Below are positions 1 to 6,997 of a stretch of 15,438 nt of DNA, one piece after another. Position 1 is the stretch's first letter. Every line of letters begins with the position of its first letter. Source of the DNA: Caldifarciminota bacterium (GTDB taxonomy: Bacteria > WOR-3 > Hydrothermia > WGAB01); contig WGAB01000156.1 of NCBI GenBank assembly GCA_015489295.1, positions 1-15,438 of the forward strand. Reading direction: 5' to 3'. Made by a program: the position numbers and the translations under genes. The notes under the pieces were generated by a model. The model ran no database searches. It was not told the origin of the DNA and saw nothing but the letters and a program-made list of their open reading frames with translations.

Positions 1-413
1 GCAAGGCCCGCGAGGCGGCCAAGCGCGAGGGGGTCACCATCAAGAGTTACCGCCTCATCTACGACCTCCTGGAGGATGTGGAACTCCTGCTTAAGAGCCT
101 GTTGAAGCCCGAGATCCAGGAGGAGGTGCTGGGTGAGGCCGAGGTGCGGGCGGTGTTCCGCGTGCCCAAGGTGGGCCATGTGGCCGGCTGCTATGTGCTG
201 CGGGGGGTGATCCGCCGGGACGCCAACATCCGGATCCGCCGCGACGGCGAGGTGATCCACGAGGGTCGGGTGGCCTCGCTGAAGCGCTTCAAGGAGGATG
301 TCAAGGAGGTCGCCCAGGGCTATGAGTGCGGCATCAAGGTGCAGGGCTTTGACGATTACCGCCCGGGCGACATCCTGGAGGCCTATCGCCTGGTTGAGGT
401 GAAAAAGGCGTAA
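1..413 (+). CDS. infB: Translation initiation factor IF-2, C-terminal part (5'-truncated by window)
   Basis: IF-2 is the GTPase that brings initiator fMet-tRNA to the 30S subunit and promotes subunit joining. Only the last 136 residues are visible, read from base 3. They include the family-typical stretch around GVTIKSYRLIYDLLEDV and KPEIQEEVLGEAEVR, which marks the end of domain III and the C1/C2 region, and then the beta-barrel C2 domain that binds fMet-tRNA (GCYVLRGVIRRDANIRIRRDG, then GYECGIKVQGFDDYRPGDI). The reading frame is intact to a TAA at 411-413. The G domain lies outside the window. The next gene starts 16 bases later, behind its own ribosome binding site, and infB followed by a YlxP-type gene is a familiar bacterial order. 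The identification is secure; the true start is upstream of the window. Confidence 0.96.
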   Translation, partial: KAREAAKREGVTIKSYRLIYDLLEDVELLLKSLLKPEIQEEVLGEAEVRAVFRVPKVGHVAGCYVLRGVIRRDANIRIRRDGEVIHEGRVASLKRFKEDVKEVAQGYECGIKVQGFDDYRPGDILEAYRLVEVKKA

Positions 414-429
414 AAACCGGAGGGTTTCC

Positions 430-711
430 ATGCCCGTGGGGATCCTGGAACTGGACCTCTATATCCCGGAGTGCACCTCGCTCAAGCAGAAGCGCGTGAT
501 CGTGAAGGGCCTCAAGGACAAGGTTCGCAGCCGGTTCAATGTGTCGGTGGCGGAGATCGACGGCCAGAACCTGTGGCAGCGCTCCCGGCTGCTCGTGGCC
601 GTGGCCGCGGCCGACACCCGGGGCGCCAACACCCTGCTCTCCAAGGTGGTCAACTTCGTGGAACGGGAACGTGGCCTGCAACTCCTGGACTATACCCTGT
701 CCTTCCTGTGA
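430..711 (+). CDS. ylxP: DUF503 (YlxP-like) protein
   Basis: This small protein of 93 residues matches the DUF503/YlxP family throughout: the N-terminal GILELDLYIPECTSLKQKR stretch, then VKGLKDKVRSRFNVSVAEIDGQNLWQ and a C-terminal VVNFVERE. The biochemical role is not established. In Bacillus and many other bacteria the gene sits between infB and rbfA and is linked to ribosome or translation functions. A clear Shine-Dalgarno GGAGG lies at 419-423, six bases before the ATG. Here the expected downstream gene rbfA is absent and ptsH follows after 10 bases. The protein has the usual family length and no signal peptide, so it is most likely cytoplasmic. Confidence 0.9.
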   Translation: MPVGILELDLYIPECTSLKQKRVIVKGLKDKVRSRFNVSVAEIDGQNLWQRSRLLVAVAAADTRGANTLLSKVVNFVERERGLQLLDYTLSFL

Positions 712-721
712 TCGCGAACCG

Positions 722-988
722 ATGAAGGAAAAACGGGTGAAGATCGTCAACACCCTGGGGCTCCATGCCCGGCCGGCCATGGCCTTTGCGAAGCTGGCCG
801 GCCAGTTTCGCTCGGAGATCACCGTGGAAAAGGACGGCGCCGAGGTCAACGGCAAAAGCATCCTGGGCCTGATGATGCTCGTGGCCCCCAAGGGCACGGA
901 ACTGGTGATCCGGGCTGAGGGCCCCGACGAAGAGGAGGCCGTGGAACAACTGGCCCGGCTCGTGGAGGATGGCTTTGGCGAAGAATAA
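722..988 (+). CDS. ptsH: Phosphocarrier protein HPr
   Basis: HPr passes the phosphoryl group from enzyme I to EIIA proteins of the PEP-dependent phosphotransferase system in the cytoplasm. The protein has 88 residues, the standard HPr length. The active-site motif GLHARPA places the phosphorylated histidine at His15, exactly as in classical HPr. The second signature, NGKSILGLMML, places Ser46, the site used by HPr kinase/phosphorylase in many bacteria, so regulatory phosphorylation is plausible although no hprK is in the window. The ATG at 722 is chosen because it gives this canonical numbering. An open extension upstream overlaps ylxP and has no HPr homology. There is no strong Shine-Dalgarno; coupling to ylxP, whose stop is 10 bases upstream, is likely. 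The 3' end overlaps the start of ptsI. Confidence 0.97.
   Translation: MKEKRVKIVNTLGLHARPAMAFAKLAGQFRSEITVEKDGAEVNGKSILGLMMLVAPKGTELVIRAEGPDEEEAVEQLARLVEDGFGEE
964..968 (+). promoter_or_regulatory. Ribosome binding site that places the ptsI start at TTG 975
   Basis: GGAGG at 964-968 directly abuts the ATG at 969, leaving no spacer, but stands six bases before the in-frame TTG at 975. Usual Shine-Dalgarno spacing therefore favours TTG 975 as the ptsI start. The site lies inside the last codons of ptsH, so the two genes are probably translationally coupled. Confidence 0.5.
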
Positions 989-2735
989 GAATGGCGAACG
1001 CTTCCTGACCGGCATCCCGGCATCCCCCGGGATCGGCATCGGTCCGGCCCGGGTGCTGCTCCGGCAGGAGGTGGCGGTCACCGGGCGCAAGATCCCGCCC
1101 GACCGGGTGGAACGGGAACTGGAAGATTTCCACCGCGCCCGGGCCGAACTCATCGCCGAGTTTGAAGCCTCCAAACGCGGGCTTCCCCAGAAACTGGCCC
1201 AGCTGGTGGAAGCCCAGATCATGATCCTCCAGGACCCCCGGTTTGTGGAAAATGTGGAACGGGTGGTGCGCCGCGACCGGTACACCGCCGAGTACGCCGT
1301 GCTCCGGGTGGCCGGCGACCTGGCCCGTTCCCTCAAGGAGGGCGAGCACCACTACTTCCAGGATCGTTCCCTGGAGATCCAGCAGATGGCCCGGGAACTC
1401 GTGTACAAGATGCAGCCCCTGGGCCCTGAGGCCGTGCAGGAGGTGCAGGCCGGCGAGGTGGTGTTCGCCGTGGACCTCTCGGTGCGGGACACCCTGACGC
1501 TCGTCAAACGCGACATCGCCGGCGTCGTGCTTCAGGCCGGCGGCGCCACCTCCCACACCGCCATCCTGCTCCGCGACTTCGGCATCCCCGGCGTCTTCGG
1601 GGTTTCGTCCTTTGAGGGCGTGGAAAACGGCACCCTGACCATCGTGGACGGCAACCGGGGCCTCGCGGTAATCCACCCCCGGAAGTCCACCCTGGACCGT
1701 TACCGGGAGCGCCAGATGCAGCTCCAGGCGTTCCACCAGGGCCTCAAGAAGCTGGTGGGCCAGGCGGCGGTCACCCGCGACGGCCGGGAACTCTCCCTCA
1801 AGATGAACCTGGACTTCCCGGAGGAGATGGACATCATCGACCGGTTTGAGCGCCGCGGCGTCGGCCTGTTCCGCACCGAGGTACTCTTCTTTTCCGGCCA
1901 CACCGACGAGGCCTCGCAGGAGCGCATTTACCGTGCCCTGTCGGCCAAGGTGTACCCGCACACCGCCACCATCCGCATCTTTGACATCGGCGGCGACAAG
2001 ATCCTGGGCCAGCCCGAGCGGAACCCCTTCCTGGGGCTGCGGGGCATTCGGGCCCTCCTAAAGGAAAAACACACCCTGGTGCGCCAGCTGCGCGCCATCC
2101 TCCGGGCCAACGAGAAGGGTAACCTCAAGGTGATGCTGCCCATGGTGACCACCGTGGAGGAGGTGGAGGAATTCCTGGACCTCTTCCAGCAGGTGGTGCA
2201 GGAGATGGGCCCGGAGGTGCAGGTGCCCTCCGTGGGGGTGATGGTGGAGGTGCCCTCCATCGCCCTCACCGTGGAGCTCCTGGAGGGCCTGGTGGACTTC
2301 ATCAGCATCGGCACCAACGACCTCACCCAGTATGTGCTGGCGGTGGACCGCCGGAACCCCCGGGTTTCCTATCTGTACGATCCGTTCCATCCCGCGGTGG
2401 TGCGGCTGCTGGAATGGGTGGTGCACCGCGCGCGCCGCAGCAACCTGCTGGTTTCGGTGTGCGGCGAAATGGCTTCCGATCCCCTGGGCATCCCCCTGCT
2501 GGTGGCCCTGGGTGTGGACGAACTCTCGGTGGCCCCGGCCGCCCTGCTGCCCTCCAAGGAGATCATCCGCCACCTCTCCATGGAGGAACTCCAGGTCCTG
2601 AAGCGCCGTGTGCTCCAGGCGCGCACCAGCGCCGAGGTGCGCCAATTGATTTACGATGTGCTCCGGAAGAGCGCCGCCGACCTTCTCCCCTATTTGCCGA
2701 CCGTTTCGGTTGACACCCCTGAGGCCCAAGTTTAA
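975..2735 (+). CDS. ptsI: PEP-protein phosphotransferase, enzyme I of the PTS
   Basis: Enzyme I autophosphorylates from phosphoenolpyruvate and hands the phosphate to HPr, starting the PTS cascade. The protein has about 586 residues, close to the usual 570-580. Domains in order: the N-terminal HPr-binding and phosphohistidine domain (GIPASPGIGIGPA near the start; GGATSHTAILLRDFGIPGV with the active His at about residue 194), a linker, and the PEP-binding TIM barrel. The barrel shows GVGLFRTE (Arg about 300), RIFDIGGDK, LPMVTTVEE, GVMVEVPS, SIGTNDLTQY (Asn448-Asp449) and the catalytic cysteine in VSVCGEMASDP (about Cys496). All key residues are present, so it should be active. The start is taken as TTG 975 from its ribosome binding site; ATG 969 is the alternative and adds two residues. 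It overlaps ptsH by 14 bases. No EII genes are nearby. Confidence 0.96.
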   Translation: MAKNKNGERFLTGIPASPGIGIGPARVLLRQEVAVTGRKIPPDRVERELEDFHRARAELIAEFEASKRGLPQKLAQLVEAQIMILQDPRFVENVERVVRRDRYTAEYAVLRVAGDLARSLKEGEHHYFQDRSLEIQQMARELVYKMQPLGPEAVQEVQAGEVVFAVDLSVRDTLTLVKRDIAGVVLQAGGATSHTAILLRDFGIPGVFGVSSFEGVENGTLTIVDGNRGLAVIHPRKSTLDRYRERQMQLQAFHQGLKKLVGQAAVTRDGRELSLKMNLDFPEEMDIIDRFERRGVGLFRTEVLFFSGHTDEASQERIYRALSAKVYPHTATIRIFDIGGDKILGQPERNPFLGLRGIRALLKEKHTLVRQLRAILRANEKGNLKVMLPMVTTVEEVEEFLDLFQQVVQEMGPEVQVPSVGVMVEVPSIALTVELLEGLVDFISIGTNDLTQYVLAVDRRNPRVSYLYDPFHPAVVRLLEWVVHRARRSNLLVSVCGEMASDPLGIPLLVALGVDELSVAPAALLPSKEIIRHLSMEELQVLKRRVLQARTSAEVRQLIYDVLRKSAADLLPYLPTVSVDTPEAQV

Positions 2736-2747
2736 CATTTGCCGACC

Positions 2748-3122
2748 ATGGAAGTCCTTGCCGCCGTTGCTCTTTCCGTCTTCATCCTGGTGATCCTGGT
2801 CGGCACCGTCGCCCTTCTGGTTCTGGTTCAGGATCTTCGCCAGACCCTGCAGGAGATCCGGCGTCTTCTGCAGGACCTGGAACGGGATTTGCCGGATATC
2901 ACACGGAACCTGAAGGAGGCCACCCAGAAGAGCAATACGCTGCTGGAAGACCTGCAGGAGAGCCTGAAAGGGGTGCGGGGTGGCCTGGAAGCCCTGCGGC
3001 GCGTGGCCGAATGGGTGCCCCGGACCGGGGGCAAAACCCCCCTGTGGATCACCCTCGGGGGCACGGCGCTTTTGAAACTGTGGCAAACCGCCCGCCGGAA
3101 GAAAGGAGGAAGTGAGTCTTGA
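2748..3122 (+). CDS. DUF948-like membrane-anchored coiled-coil protein
   Basis: The predicted protein has 124 residues. A single N-terminal membrane segment (about residues 4-27, VLAAVALSVFILVILVGTVA) is followed by a heptad-rich, charged helix (about 30-85, with QDLRQTLQEIRRLLQDLERD and KEATQKSNTLLEDLQESL). A short hydrophobic patch (WITLGGTALLKLW) and a basic tail end it. This layout fits the DUF948 family, whose function is unknown; members are small single-pass proteins sometimes annotated as stress or general-stress proteins. ATG 2748 is chosen over TTG 2739 because ATG is the stronger codon and neither has a clear Shine-Dalgarno. The gene starts 12 bases after ptsI. Its TGA stop overlaps the TTG start of the next gene within the four bases TTGA at 3119-3122, so translational coupling is likely. 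Confidence 0.7.
   Translation: MEVLAAVALSVFILVILVGTVALLVLVQDLRQTLQEIRRLLQDLERDLPDITRNLKEATQKSNTLLEDLQESLKGVRGGLEALRRVAEWVPRTGGKTPLWITLGGTALLKLWQTARRKKGGSES
3102..3110 (+). promoter_or_regulatory. Ribosome binding site of the EF-G paralogue (supports the TTG start at 3119)
   Basis: AAAGGAGGA is a near-perfect Shine-Dalgarno sequence inside the end of the preceding gene. Its GGAGG core (3105-3109) ends nine bases before TTG 3119. The only closer start-like codon (GTG 3112) is out of frame with EF-G, so this site fixes the rare TTG as the start. Confidence 0.8.
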
Positions 3123-5149
3123 AGGCCGACAAGATCAGGAACATTGCACTGGTGGGACACGGCAGTTCCGGCAAAACCACCCTGGCTGAGGCGATGTTCT
3201 TCGCCACCGGGGTGACCAAGCGCAAGGGCTCGGTAGACCAGGGAACCTCCATCCTGGACTCGGATCCCGAAGAGGTCAAACGGAAGATCACCATCAACCT
3301 CGCCCTCGCCCACTTCAACCACCGGAACACCTGGGTCAACCTCCTGGATACGCCGGGCTACTTTGACTTTGAGGCCGAAGTGCACTCCGCCCTGCGGGTG
3401 GCCGACAACGCCCTCTTCGTGGTGAATGTGCAGGAAGGCGTGGAGGTGGGCACCGAAAACTACTGGAAACTCGCCGTCAAACGCGGCCTGCCCCGCTTCT
3501 TCTTCGTGAACAAGTGCAAGATGGAGGAAACCGACCCCGTTCAGGTGGTCCAGGAAATCCAGAGCATCTTCGGCAACAAGGCGGTGCCCGTGCAGTTTCC
3601 GGTGGGCAAGGGCGGCAACTTCTCCGGCGTGGTGGACCTCCTGAAGGGCAACCTGGAGGGCGTGGACGACCCGGATACCGCCCAGGCCTGGCGCGAGGCC
3701 ACCCTGGAAAGCATCATTGAGCTTTCCGAAGACCTCCTGAACCGCTATCTGGAGGGCGAGGAGATCGACGAGGCCTCCATCCGGGAAACCCTGCGCCAGG
3801 GCATCGTGCAGGGCGAGCTCTTCCCCATCCTGTTCGGCGATGCCGCCGCCGACCTGGGCGTGCGGGAACTCCTGGACTTTCTGGTGGACTTCGCCGCGTC
3901 GCCGGCCGACCGCCCGCCGGAGATCCTCCGCACCCCGGAGGGCGAGGAAACCGAGGTGACGCCGGACCTGGACAAGACCACCGCCCTGGTCTTCAAGACC
4001 TTTTCCGAGCCCCATGTGGGCGAACTGTACTTCGTGCGGGTGTTTTCCGGGGCCGTGAAGTCGGGCGACGAACTCATCAACGCCCGCACCGAACGGCCCG
4101 AGAAGATCAACCAGGTGTACCTCATGACCGGCCGGGAGCGCAAGGAGGTCAAGGCGCTGGAGGCCGGCATGATGGGCGTGCTCGTGAAGCTGAAGGACAC
4201 CCATACCGGCGACACCCTGCGCGACAAGGACCTCAAGGGCGCCTTTGAGGGCATTGACTTCCCCGAGCCCAAGATCTCCATCGCCATCGTGCCCAAGACC
4301 CGCGAGGACGAAGAAAAGGTGATGGCCGGCCTGAACCGGCTGCACAACGAAGACCCCAGCTTCACCTTCGGCTACGACCCCGAACTCAAGCAAACCCTGA
4401 TCTCGGGCCTGGGTGAGCTGCACCTGGATGTGATCGTGGCGAAACTCAAGGAAAAGTTCGGCGTGGAGATCCTCACCGAGAAGCCCAAGATCCCGTACCG
4501 CGAGTCCATCCGGAAGCCGGCCCAGGGCATGGGCAAGTATGTGAAGCAAACCGGCGGCCGCGGCCAGTACGGCATCTGCTACATCAAGATTGAGCCGCTG
4601 CCGCGGGGCCAGGGCTACGAGTTCGTGGACGCCATCTTCGGCGGCGCCATTCCCCAGAACTTCCGGCCCTCTGTGGAGGTGGGCATCAAGAAGGCCATGG
4701 AAAAGGGTGTGCTGGCCGGCGTTCCCGTGGTGGATGTCAAGGTGACCCTGTACGACGGCAAGTACCACCCGGTGGACTCCTCCAACCTGGCCTTTGAGAT
4801 CGCCGGGTCCATGGCCTTCCGCGACGCCGAGGAAAAGGCCGATCCGTACCTCCTGGAGCCCATCTACGAGCTGGAAGTCATCGTGCCCGAGGAGTACATG
4901 GGCGACATCATCGGCGACATCAACGCCCGCCGGGGCCGCATCCTGGGCATGGAGGCCGAGGGCCGGTACCAGAAGATCCGGGCCCATGTGCCGCTGGCGG
5001 AACTCTACAAGTACGCCACCACCCTGCGGTCCATCACCAAGGGCCGTGGCACCTTCACCCTGAAGTTCTCGCATTACGACGAGGTGCCCCGGGAGATCGC
5101 CCAGCGGGTGATTGAACAGCTCCGCAAGGAGCAGGCCGAAGAAGAGTGA
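3119..5149 (+). CDS. fusA2: Elongation factor G-like GTPase (EF-G2 type)
   Basis: This is a 676-residue, five-domain EF-G homologue. The G domain begins with IALVGHGSSGKTT (P-loop, residues 13-20). Domain II starts near residue 283, domain III near 385, domain IV carries GGRGQYG and VTLYDGKYHPVDSSNLAFEI, and domain V carries PIYELEVIVPEEYMGDIIGD. Canonical EF-G promotes tRNA translocation. However, two GTPase motifs depart from classical EF-G: G3 is DTPGY (77-81) instead of DTPGH, as in the EF-G2/EF-G-like clade, and the guanine-specificity motif NKxD is NKCK (131-134). This suggests an EF-G paralogue with altered nucleotide use rather than the housekeeping EF-G, which normally lies in the str operon with rpsL, rpsG and tuf. 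It overlaps the preceding gene by four bases and has a strong ribosome binding site. Whether it is the only EF-G of this organism cannot be told from the window. Confidence 0.9.
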   Translation: MKADKIRNIALVGHGSSGKTTLAEAMFFATGVTKRKGSVDQGTSILDSDPEEVKRKITINLALAHFNHRNTWVNLLDTPGYFDFEAEVHSALRVADNALFVVNVQEGVEVGTENYWKLAVKRGLPRFFFVNKCKMEETDPVQVVQEIQSIFGNKAVPVQFPVGKGGNFSGVVDLLKGNLEGVDDPDTAQAWREATLESIIELSEDLLNRYLEGEEIDEASIRETLRQGIVQGELFPILFGDAAADLGVRELLDFLVDFAASPADRPPEILRTPEGEETEVTPDLDKTTALVFKTFSEPHVGELYFVRVFSGAVKSGDELINARTERPEKINQVYLMTGRERKEVKALEAGMMGVLVKLKDTHTGDTLRDKDLKGAFEGIDFPEPKISIAIVPKTREDEEKVMAGLNRLHNEDPSFTFGYDPELKQTLISGLGELHLDVIVAKLKEKFGVEILTEKPKIPYRESIRKPAQGMGKYVKQTGGRGQYGICYIKIEPLPRGQGYEFVDAIFGGAIPQNFRPSVEVGIKKAMEKGVLAGVPVVDVKVTLYDGKYHPVDSSNLAFEIAGSMAFRDAEEKADPYLLEPIYELEVIVPEEYMGDIIGDINARRGRILGMEAEGRYQKIRAHVPLAELYKYATTLRSITKGRGTFTLKFSHYDEVPREIAQRVIEQLRKEQAEEE

Positions 5150-5153
5150 TGTG

Positions 5154-5189
5154 CGGTGGCGGGGCCGGCAAAAGCCGGCCCCGCCACCG
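5154..5189 (+). terminator. Perfect 16-bp GC-rich hairpin after the EF-G gene
   Basis: The left arm CGGTGGCGGGGCCGGC (5154-5169) is the exact reverse complement of the right arm GCCGGCCCCGCCACCG (5174-5189), separated by an AAAA tetraloop (5170-5173). It begins four bases after the EF-G stop codon. No T-tract follows (the next bases are GTTCCCCCTCC), so it is not a textbook intrinsic terminator. It may be a U-less terminator, an attenuator, or an mRNA 3'-end stabiliser for the upstream operon. The perfect pairing is seen directly; the role is inferred. Confidence 0.6.
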
Positions 5190-5200
5190 GTTCCCCCTCC

Positions 5201-6550
5201 ATGCTCCTCCTCTGGACCCTTCTCCTCGGGGCCTACGCCCTGCATCTGCCCTTTGACCGGGCGGTTTCCCTCAGCCACAGCGGCCAGCTGGAAGCCTGGG
5301 TTCAGGCCCTGCCACCGGGGATCTCCGGGGTGGTACTGGACCTCAAAACCATTGGGGGCCGGGTGGGCGTGCCCTTTCAGCATCCGCTGGCCGCCCAAAC
5401 CAGCGCCTACGATACCACCTGGGACCTCCGATCGGCGGTCTCCCTGCTGCGGCAGCACGGGCTCCGGGTGATCGCCCGGGTCGCCGTGCTGCGAGACTCA
5501 CTGCTCTATGAGGTGGTGCCCTCCCCCTATATCCGCTGGTTCACTCCCACGAACACCATCGCCCTGGCCTACAACCGGGCGGTGCTCCGGGCCGTGGCCG
5601 CCTTGCCGGTCCAGGAGATCCAGCTGGACTACATCCGCTGGCCTGACACCCGCAAGCCCAAAACCGAAGAACAGAAGCAATGGCGCCGCCGAACCCTGCG
5701 GGCCTTTGTCAAGCGACTTCTGGAGGGCCTGCCCGACAGCCTGACCGTGTCGGCCGACCTCTTCGGCCGCACCTGCTTCCTGACCGCGGATGAGAACGAT
5801 GTCATCGGCCAGCACCCCCTGGATTTCCTGAACCTGGTGGATGTCCTGTGCCCCATGATGTACCCGAGCCACTACTGGGGCGCCCTCAAGGACCCCTATC
5901 AGGCCGTGTACCAGAGCAGCCTGGCGCTTTTGGCCCTGGGGGTTCCTCCGCACCGCCTCCGGCCCTGGCTCCAGGCGTTTCCCATGCGCCTGCCCGATAC
6001 CGTGGACCTCGGCGGCTATCTCGTGCGGCAACTGGAGGCCCTGCAGGATGTGCGCCTGACCGGGGCCATGTTCTGGCTGCCCGACGAGGCCGCCGTGCGG
6101 CAGGCGCTGGCTGCGCTGGGGTCCCAGGAGCCGGAGGAGGAACGCGTCGTGGTGCTCCATTCCCGGGGCGAACTGGATCCCGCGCCCTTCTGGGCCGACA
6201 CCCTGGGCCAGGGCACAGGGCCCTGGCATCTGTTCTGGCGCCGCCACGGCCGGGGCCTTGCCCTTTACTGGAGCGGGCGCCTGTGCCGCCTGGTGCACCT
6301 GAACCTGCAACGCCGGGCCTTTCGGCCCGGGCTTCTGGGGGATGCCTCCGGCACCTGGCTTGTGCTCTGGACCCGGGAGAATCCGGGGCTCCGGCCGGTG
6401 ACCGTGCTCCAGGTGCTCCGCTGGCCCGGAGGCGACCTGCGGCGGCATGGCCGGATCCCCGCGCTGGTCCTGCCCGACTCTGCGGCGCCACCTCTGCGCC
6501 TGCGGGCCCGCCTCCGCGCTTCTGGCCCACCGATCCTCCGGCCCTTCTGA
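5201..6550 (+). CDS. Exported putative glycoside hydrolase (DUF4015-type) with an unassigned C-terminal region
   Basis: From ATG 5201 the protein has 449 residues. A hydrophobic start (MLLLWTLLLGAYAL) looks like a signal peptide or N-terminal anchor, so it should act outside the cytoplasmic membrane. Residues about 20-310 match the putative glycosidase family DUF4015, a TIM-barrel relative of other glycosidases: ISGVVLDLK, EIQLDYIRWP (Asp143), SADLFG (Asp186), DVLCPMMYPSHYW (Asp214, His224) and LRPWLQAFPM. Substrate and activity of this family are not well defined. The last 130 or so residues are Trp- and Arg-rich and I recognise no domain there. A GTG at 5156 would extend the frame by 15 residues, but that stretch is entirely the hairpin and its flank; ATG 5201 is preferred although neither has a good Shine-Dalgarno. 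It may be read through from the upstream operon. Confidence 0.8.
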   Translation: MLLLWTLLLGAYALHLPFDRAVSLSHSGQLEAWVQALPPGISGVVLDLKTIGGRVGVPFQHPLAAQTSAYDTTWDLRSAVSLLRQHGLRVIARVAVLRDSLLYEVVPSPYIRWFTPTNTIALAYNRAVLRAVAALPVQEIQLDYIRWPDTRKPKTEEQKQWRRRTLRAFVKRLLEGLPDSLTVSADLFGRTCFLTADENDVIGQHPLDFLNLVDVLCPMMYPSHYWGALKDPYQAVYQSSLALLALGVPPHRLRPWLQAFPMRLPDTVDLGGYLVRQLEALQDVRLTGAMFWLPDEAAVRQALAALGSQEPEEERVVVLHSRGELDPAPFWADTLGQGTGPWHLFWRRHGRGLALYWSGRLCRLVHLNLQRRAFRPGLLGDASGTWLVLWTRENPGLRPVTVLQVLRWPGGDLRRHGRIPALVLPDSAAPPLRLRARLRASGPPILRPF

Positions 6551-6575
6551 GCCGAACATTCCGGAAACCGGGCGA

Positions 6576-6604
6576 TTGCAGCGGCTCCGCCAAGCGTGTA
6601 TAGT
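6576..6604 (+). promoter_or_regulatory. Candidate sigma70-type promoter for the small exported protein
   Basis: TATAGT (6599-6604, five of six matches to the -10 consensus) is preceded by a 17-base spacer and TTGCAG (6576-6581, only the TTG matching the -35 consensus). It lies in the 81-base gap before the small exported gene and 28 bases upstream of its ATG. The call rests on sequence resemblance only. Confidence 0.3.
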
Positions 6605-6631
6605 TGAGCAAACAAGTTAAGGAGGTGTACG

Positions 6632-6997
6632 ATGGCAAAATGGATCCTGACCCTGGCCCTGTTGCTGCCCACGCTGGCCCTTGCGGCGGAGTCCAAAACG
6701 ATGGCAGCCGAAAAGGCGCCCACCGTGGAACTCCAGGGAGTCATCAGCGGAGCGGTTTGTGGGATCCACGGTATGCTCTGCACCCACGAGCCCGATCCTG
6801 AACGTCACTACGAACTCCTGGGCCTGTACACCGAGCCCGGTGGGTTTTACTTCCTGATCAATGTTCCGCCCTCGGTGCTGCGTCAGATCAACCGTCAGGA
6901 GGTCCAGGTGACCGGGGAAGAGTACAAAGATTACCACGCCCTTTTCGTGCACCAGCTACGGGTGGGGGACCGCGTGGTCTTCCGAGCTGAAGAATAA
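6632..6997 (+). CDS. Small exported protein with a Cys/His cluster, function unknown
   Basis: The protein has 121 residues. The first 19 (MAKWILTLALLLPTLALAA) form a classic Sec signal peptide with a likely cut after ALA-A, so the mature protein of about 100 residues is predicted to be periplasmic or secreted. Shortly after comes GVISGAVCGIHGMLCTHEP, giving a C-x2-H-x3-C-x-H arrangement (Cys43, His46, Cys50, His52) that could bind a metal or form a disulfide. The rest looks beta-rich (YELLGLYTEPGGFYFLINV, QEVQVTGEEY, LRVGDRVVF), compatible with a small barrel; that is inference. I do not recognise a named family. A strong Shine-Dalgarno AAGGAGG (6619-6625) sits six bases before the ATG. It is a separate unit, with spacers on both sides. 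Confidence 0.82.
   Translation: MAKWILTLALLLPTLALAAESKTMAAEKAPTVELQGVISGAVCGIHGMLCTHEPDPERHYELLGLYTEPGGFYFLINVPPSVLRQINRQEVQVTGEEYKDYHALFVHQLRVGDRVVFRAEE

Noticed and set aside
539..721. Upstream extension of ptsH
   Set aside because: It overlaps ylxP in another frame and would displace the canonical His15 and Ser46 numbering.
5156..5200. GTG start at 5156 for the glycosidase gene
   Set aside because: The added 15 codons consist of the hairpin arms and their flank, and there is no clear Shine-Dalgarno. The signal peptide starts naturally at ATG 5201. It is not fully excluded.
2828..5458. An 876-codon open frame on the minus strand opposite the DUF948 and EF-G genes
   Set aside because: It lies antisense to two well-supported genes. 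Its predicted protein is rich in Gly, His, Leu and Val without domain motifs, as expected from mirrored GC-rich codon usage.
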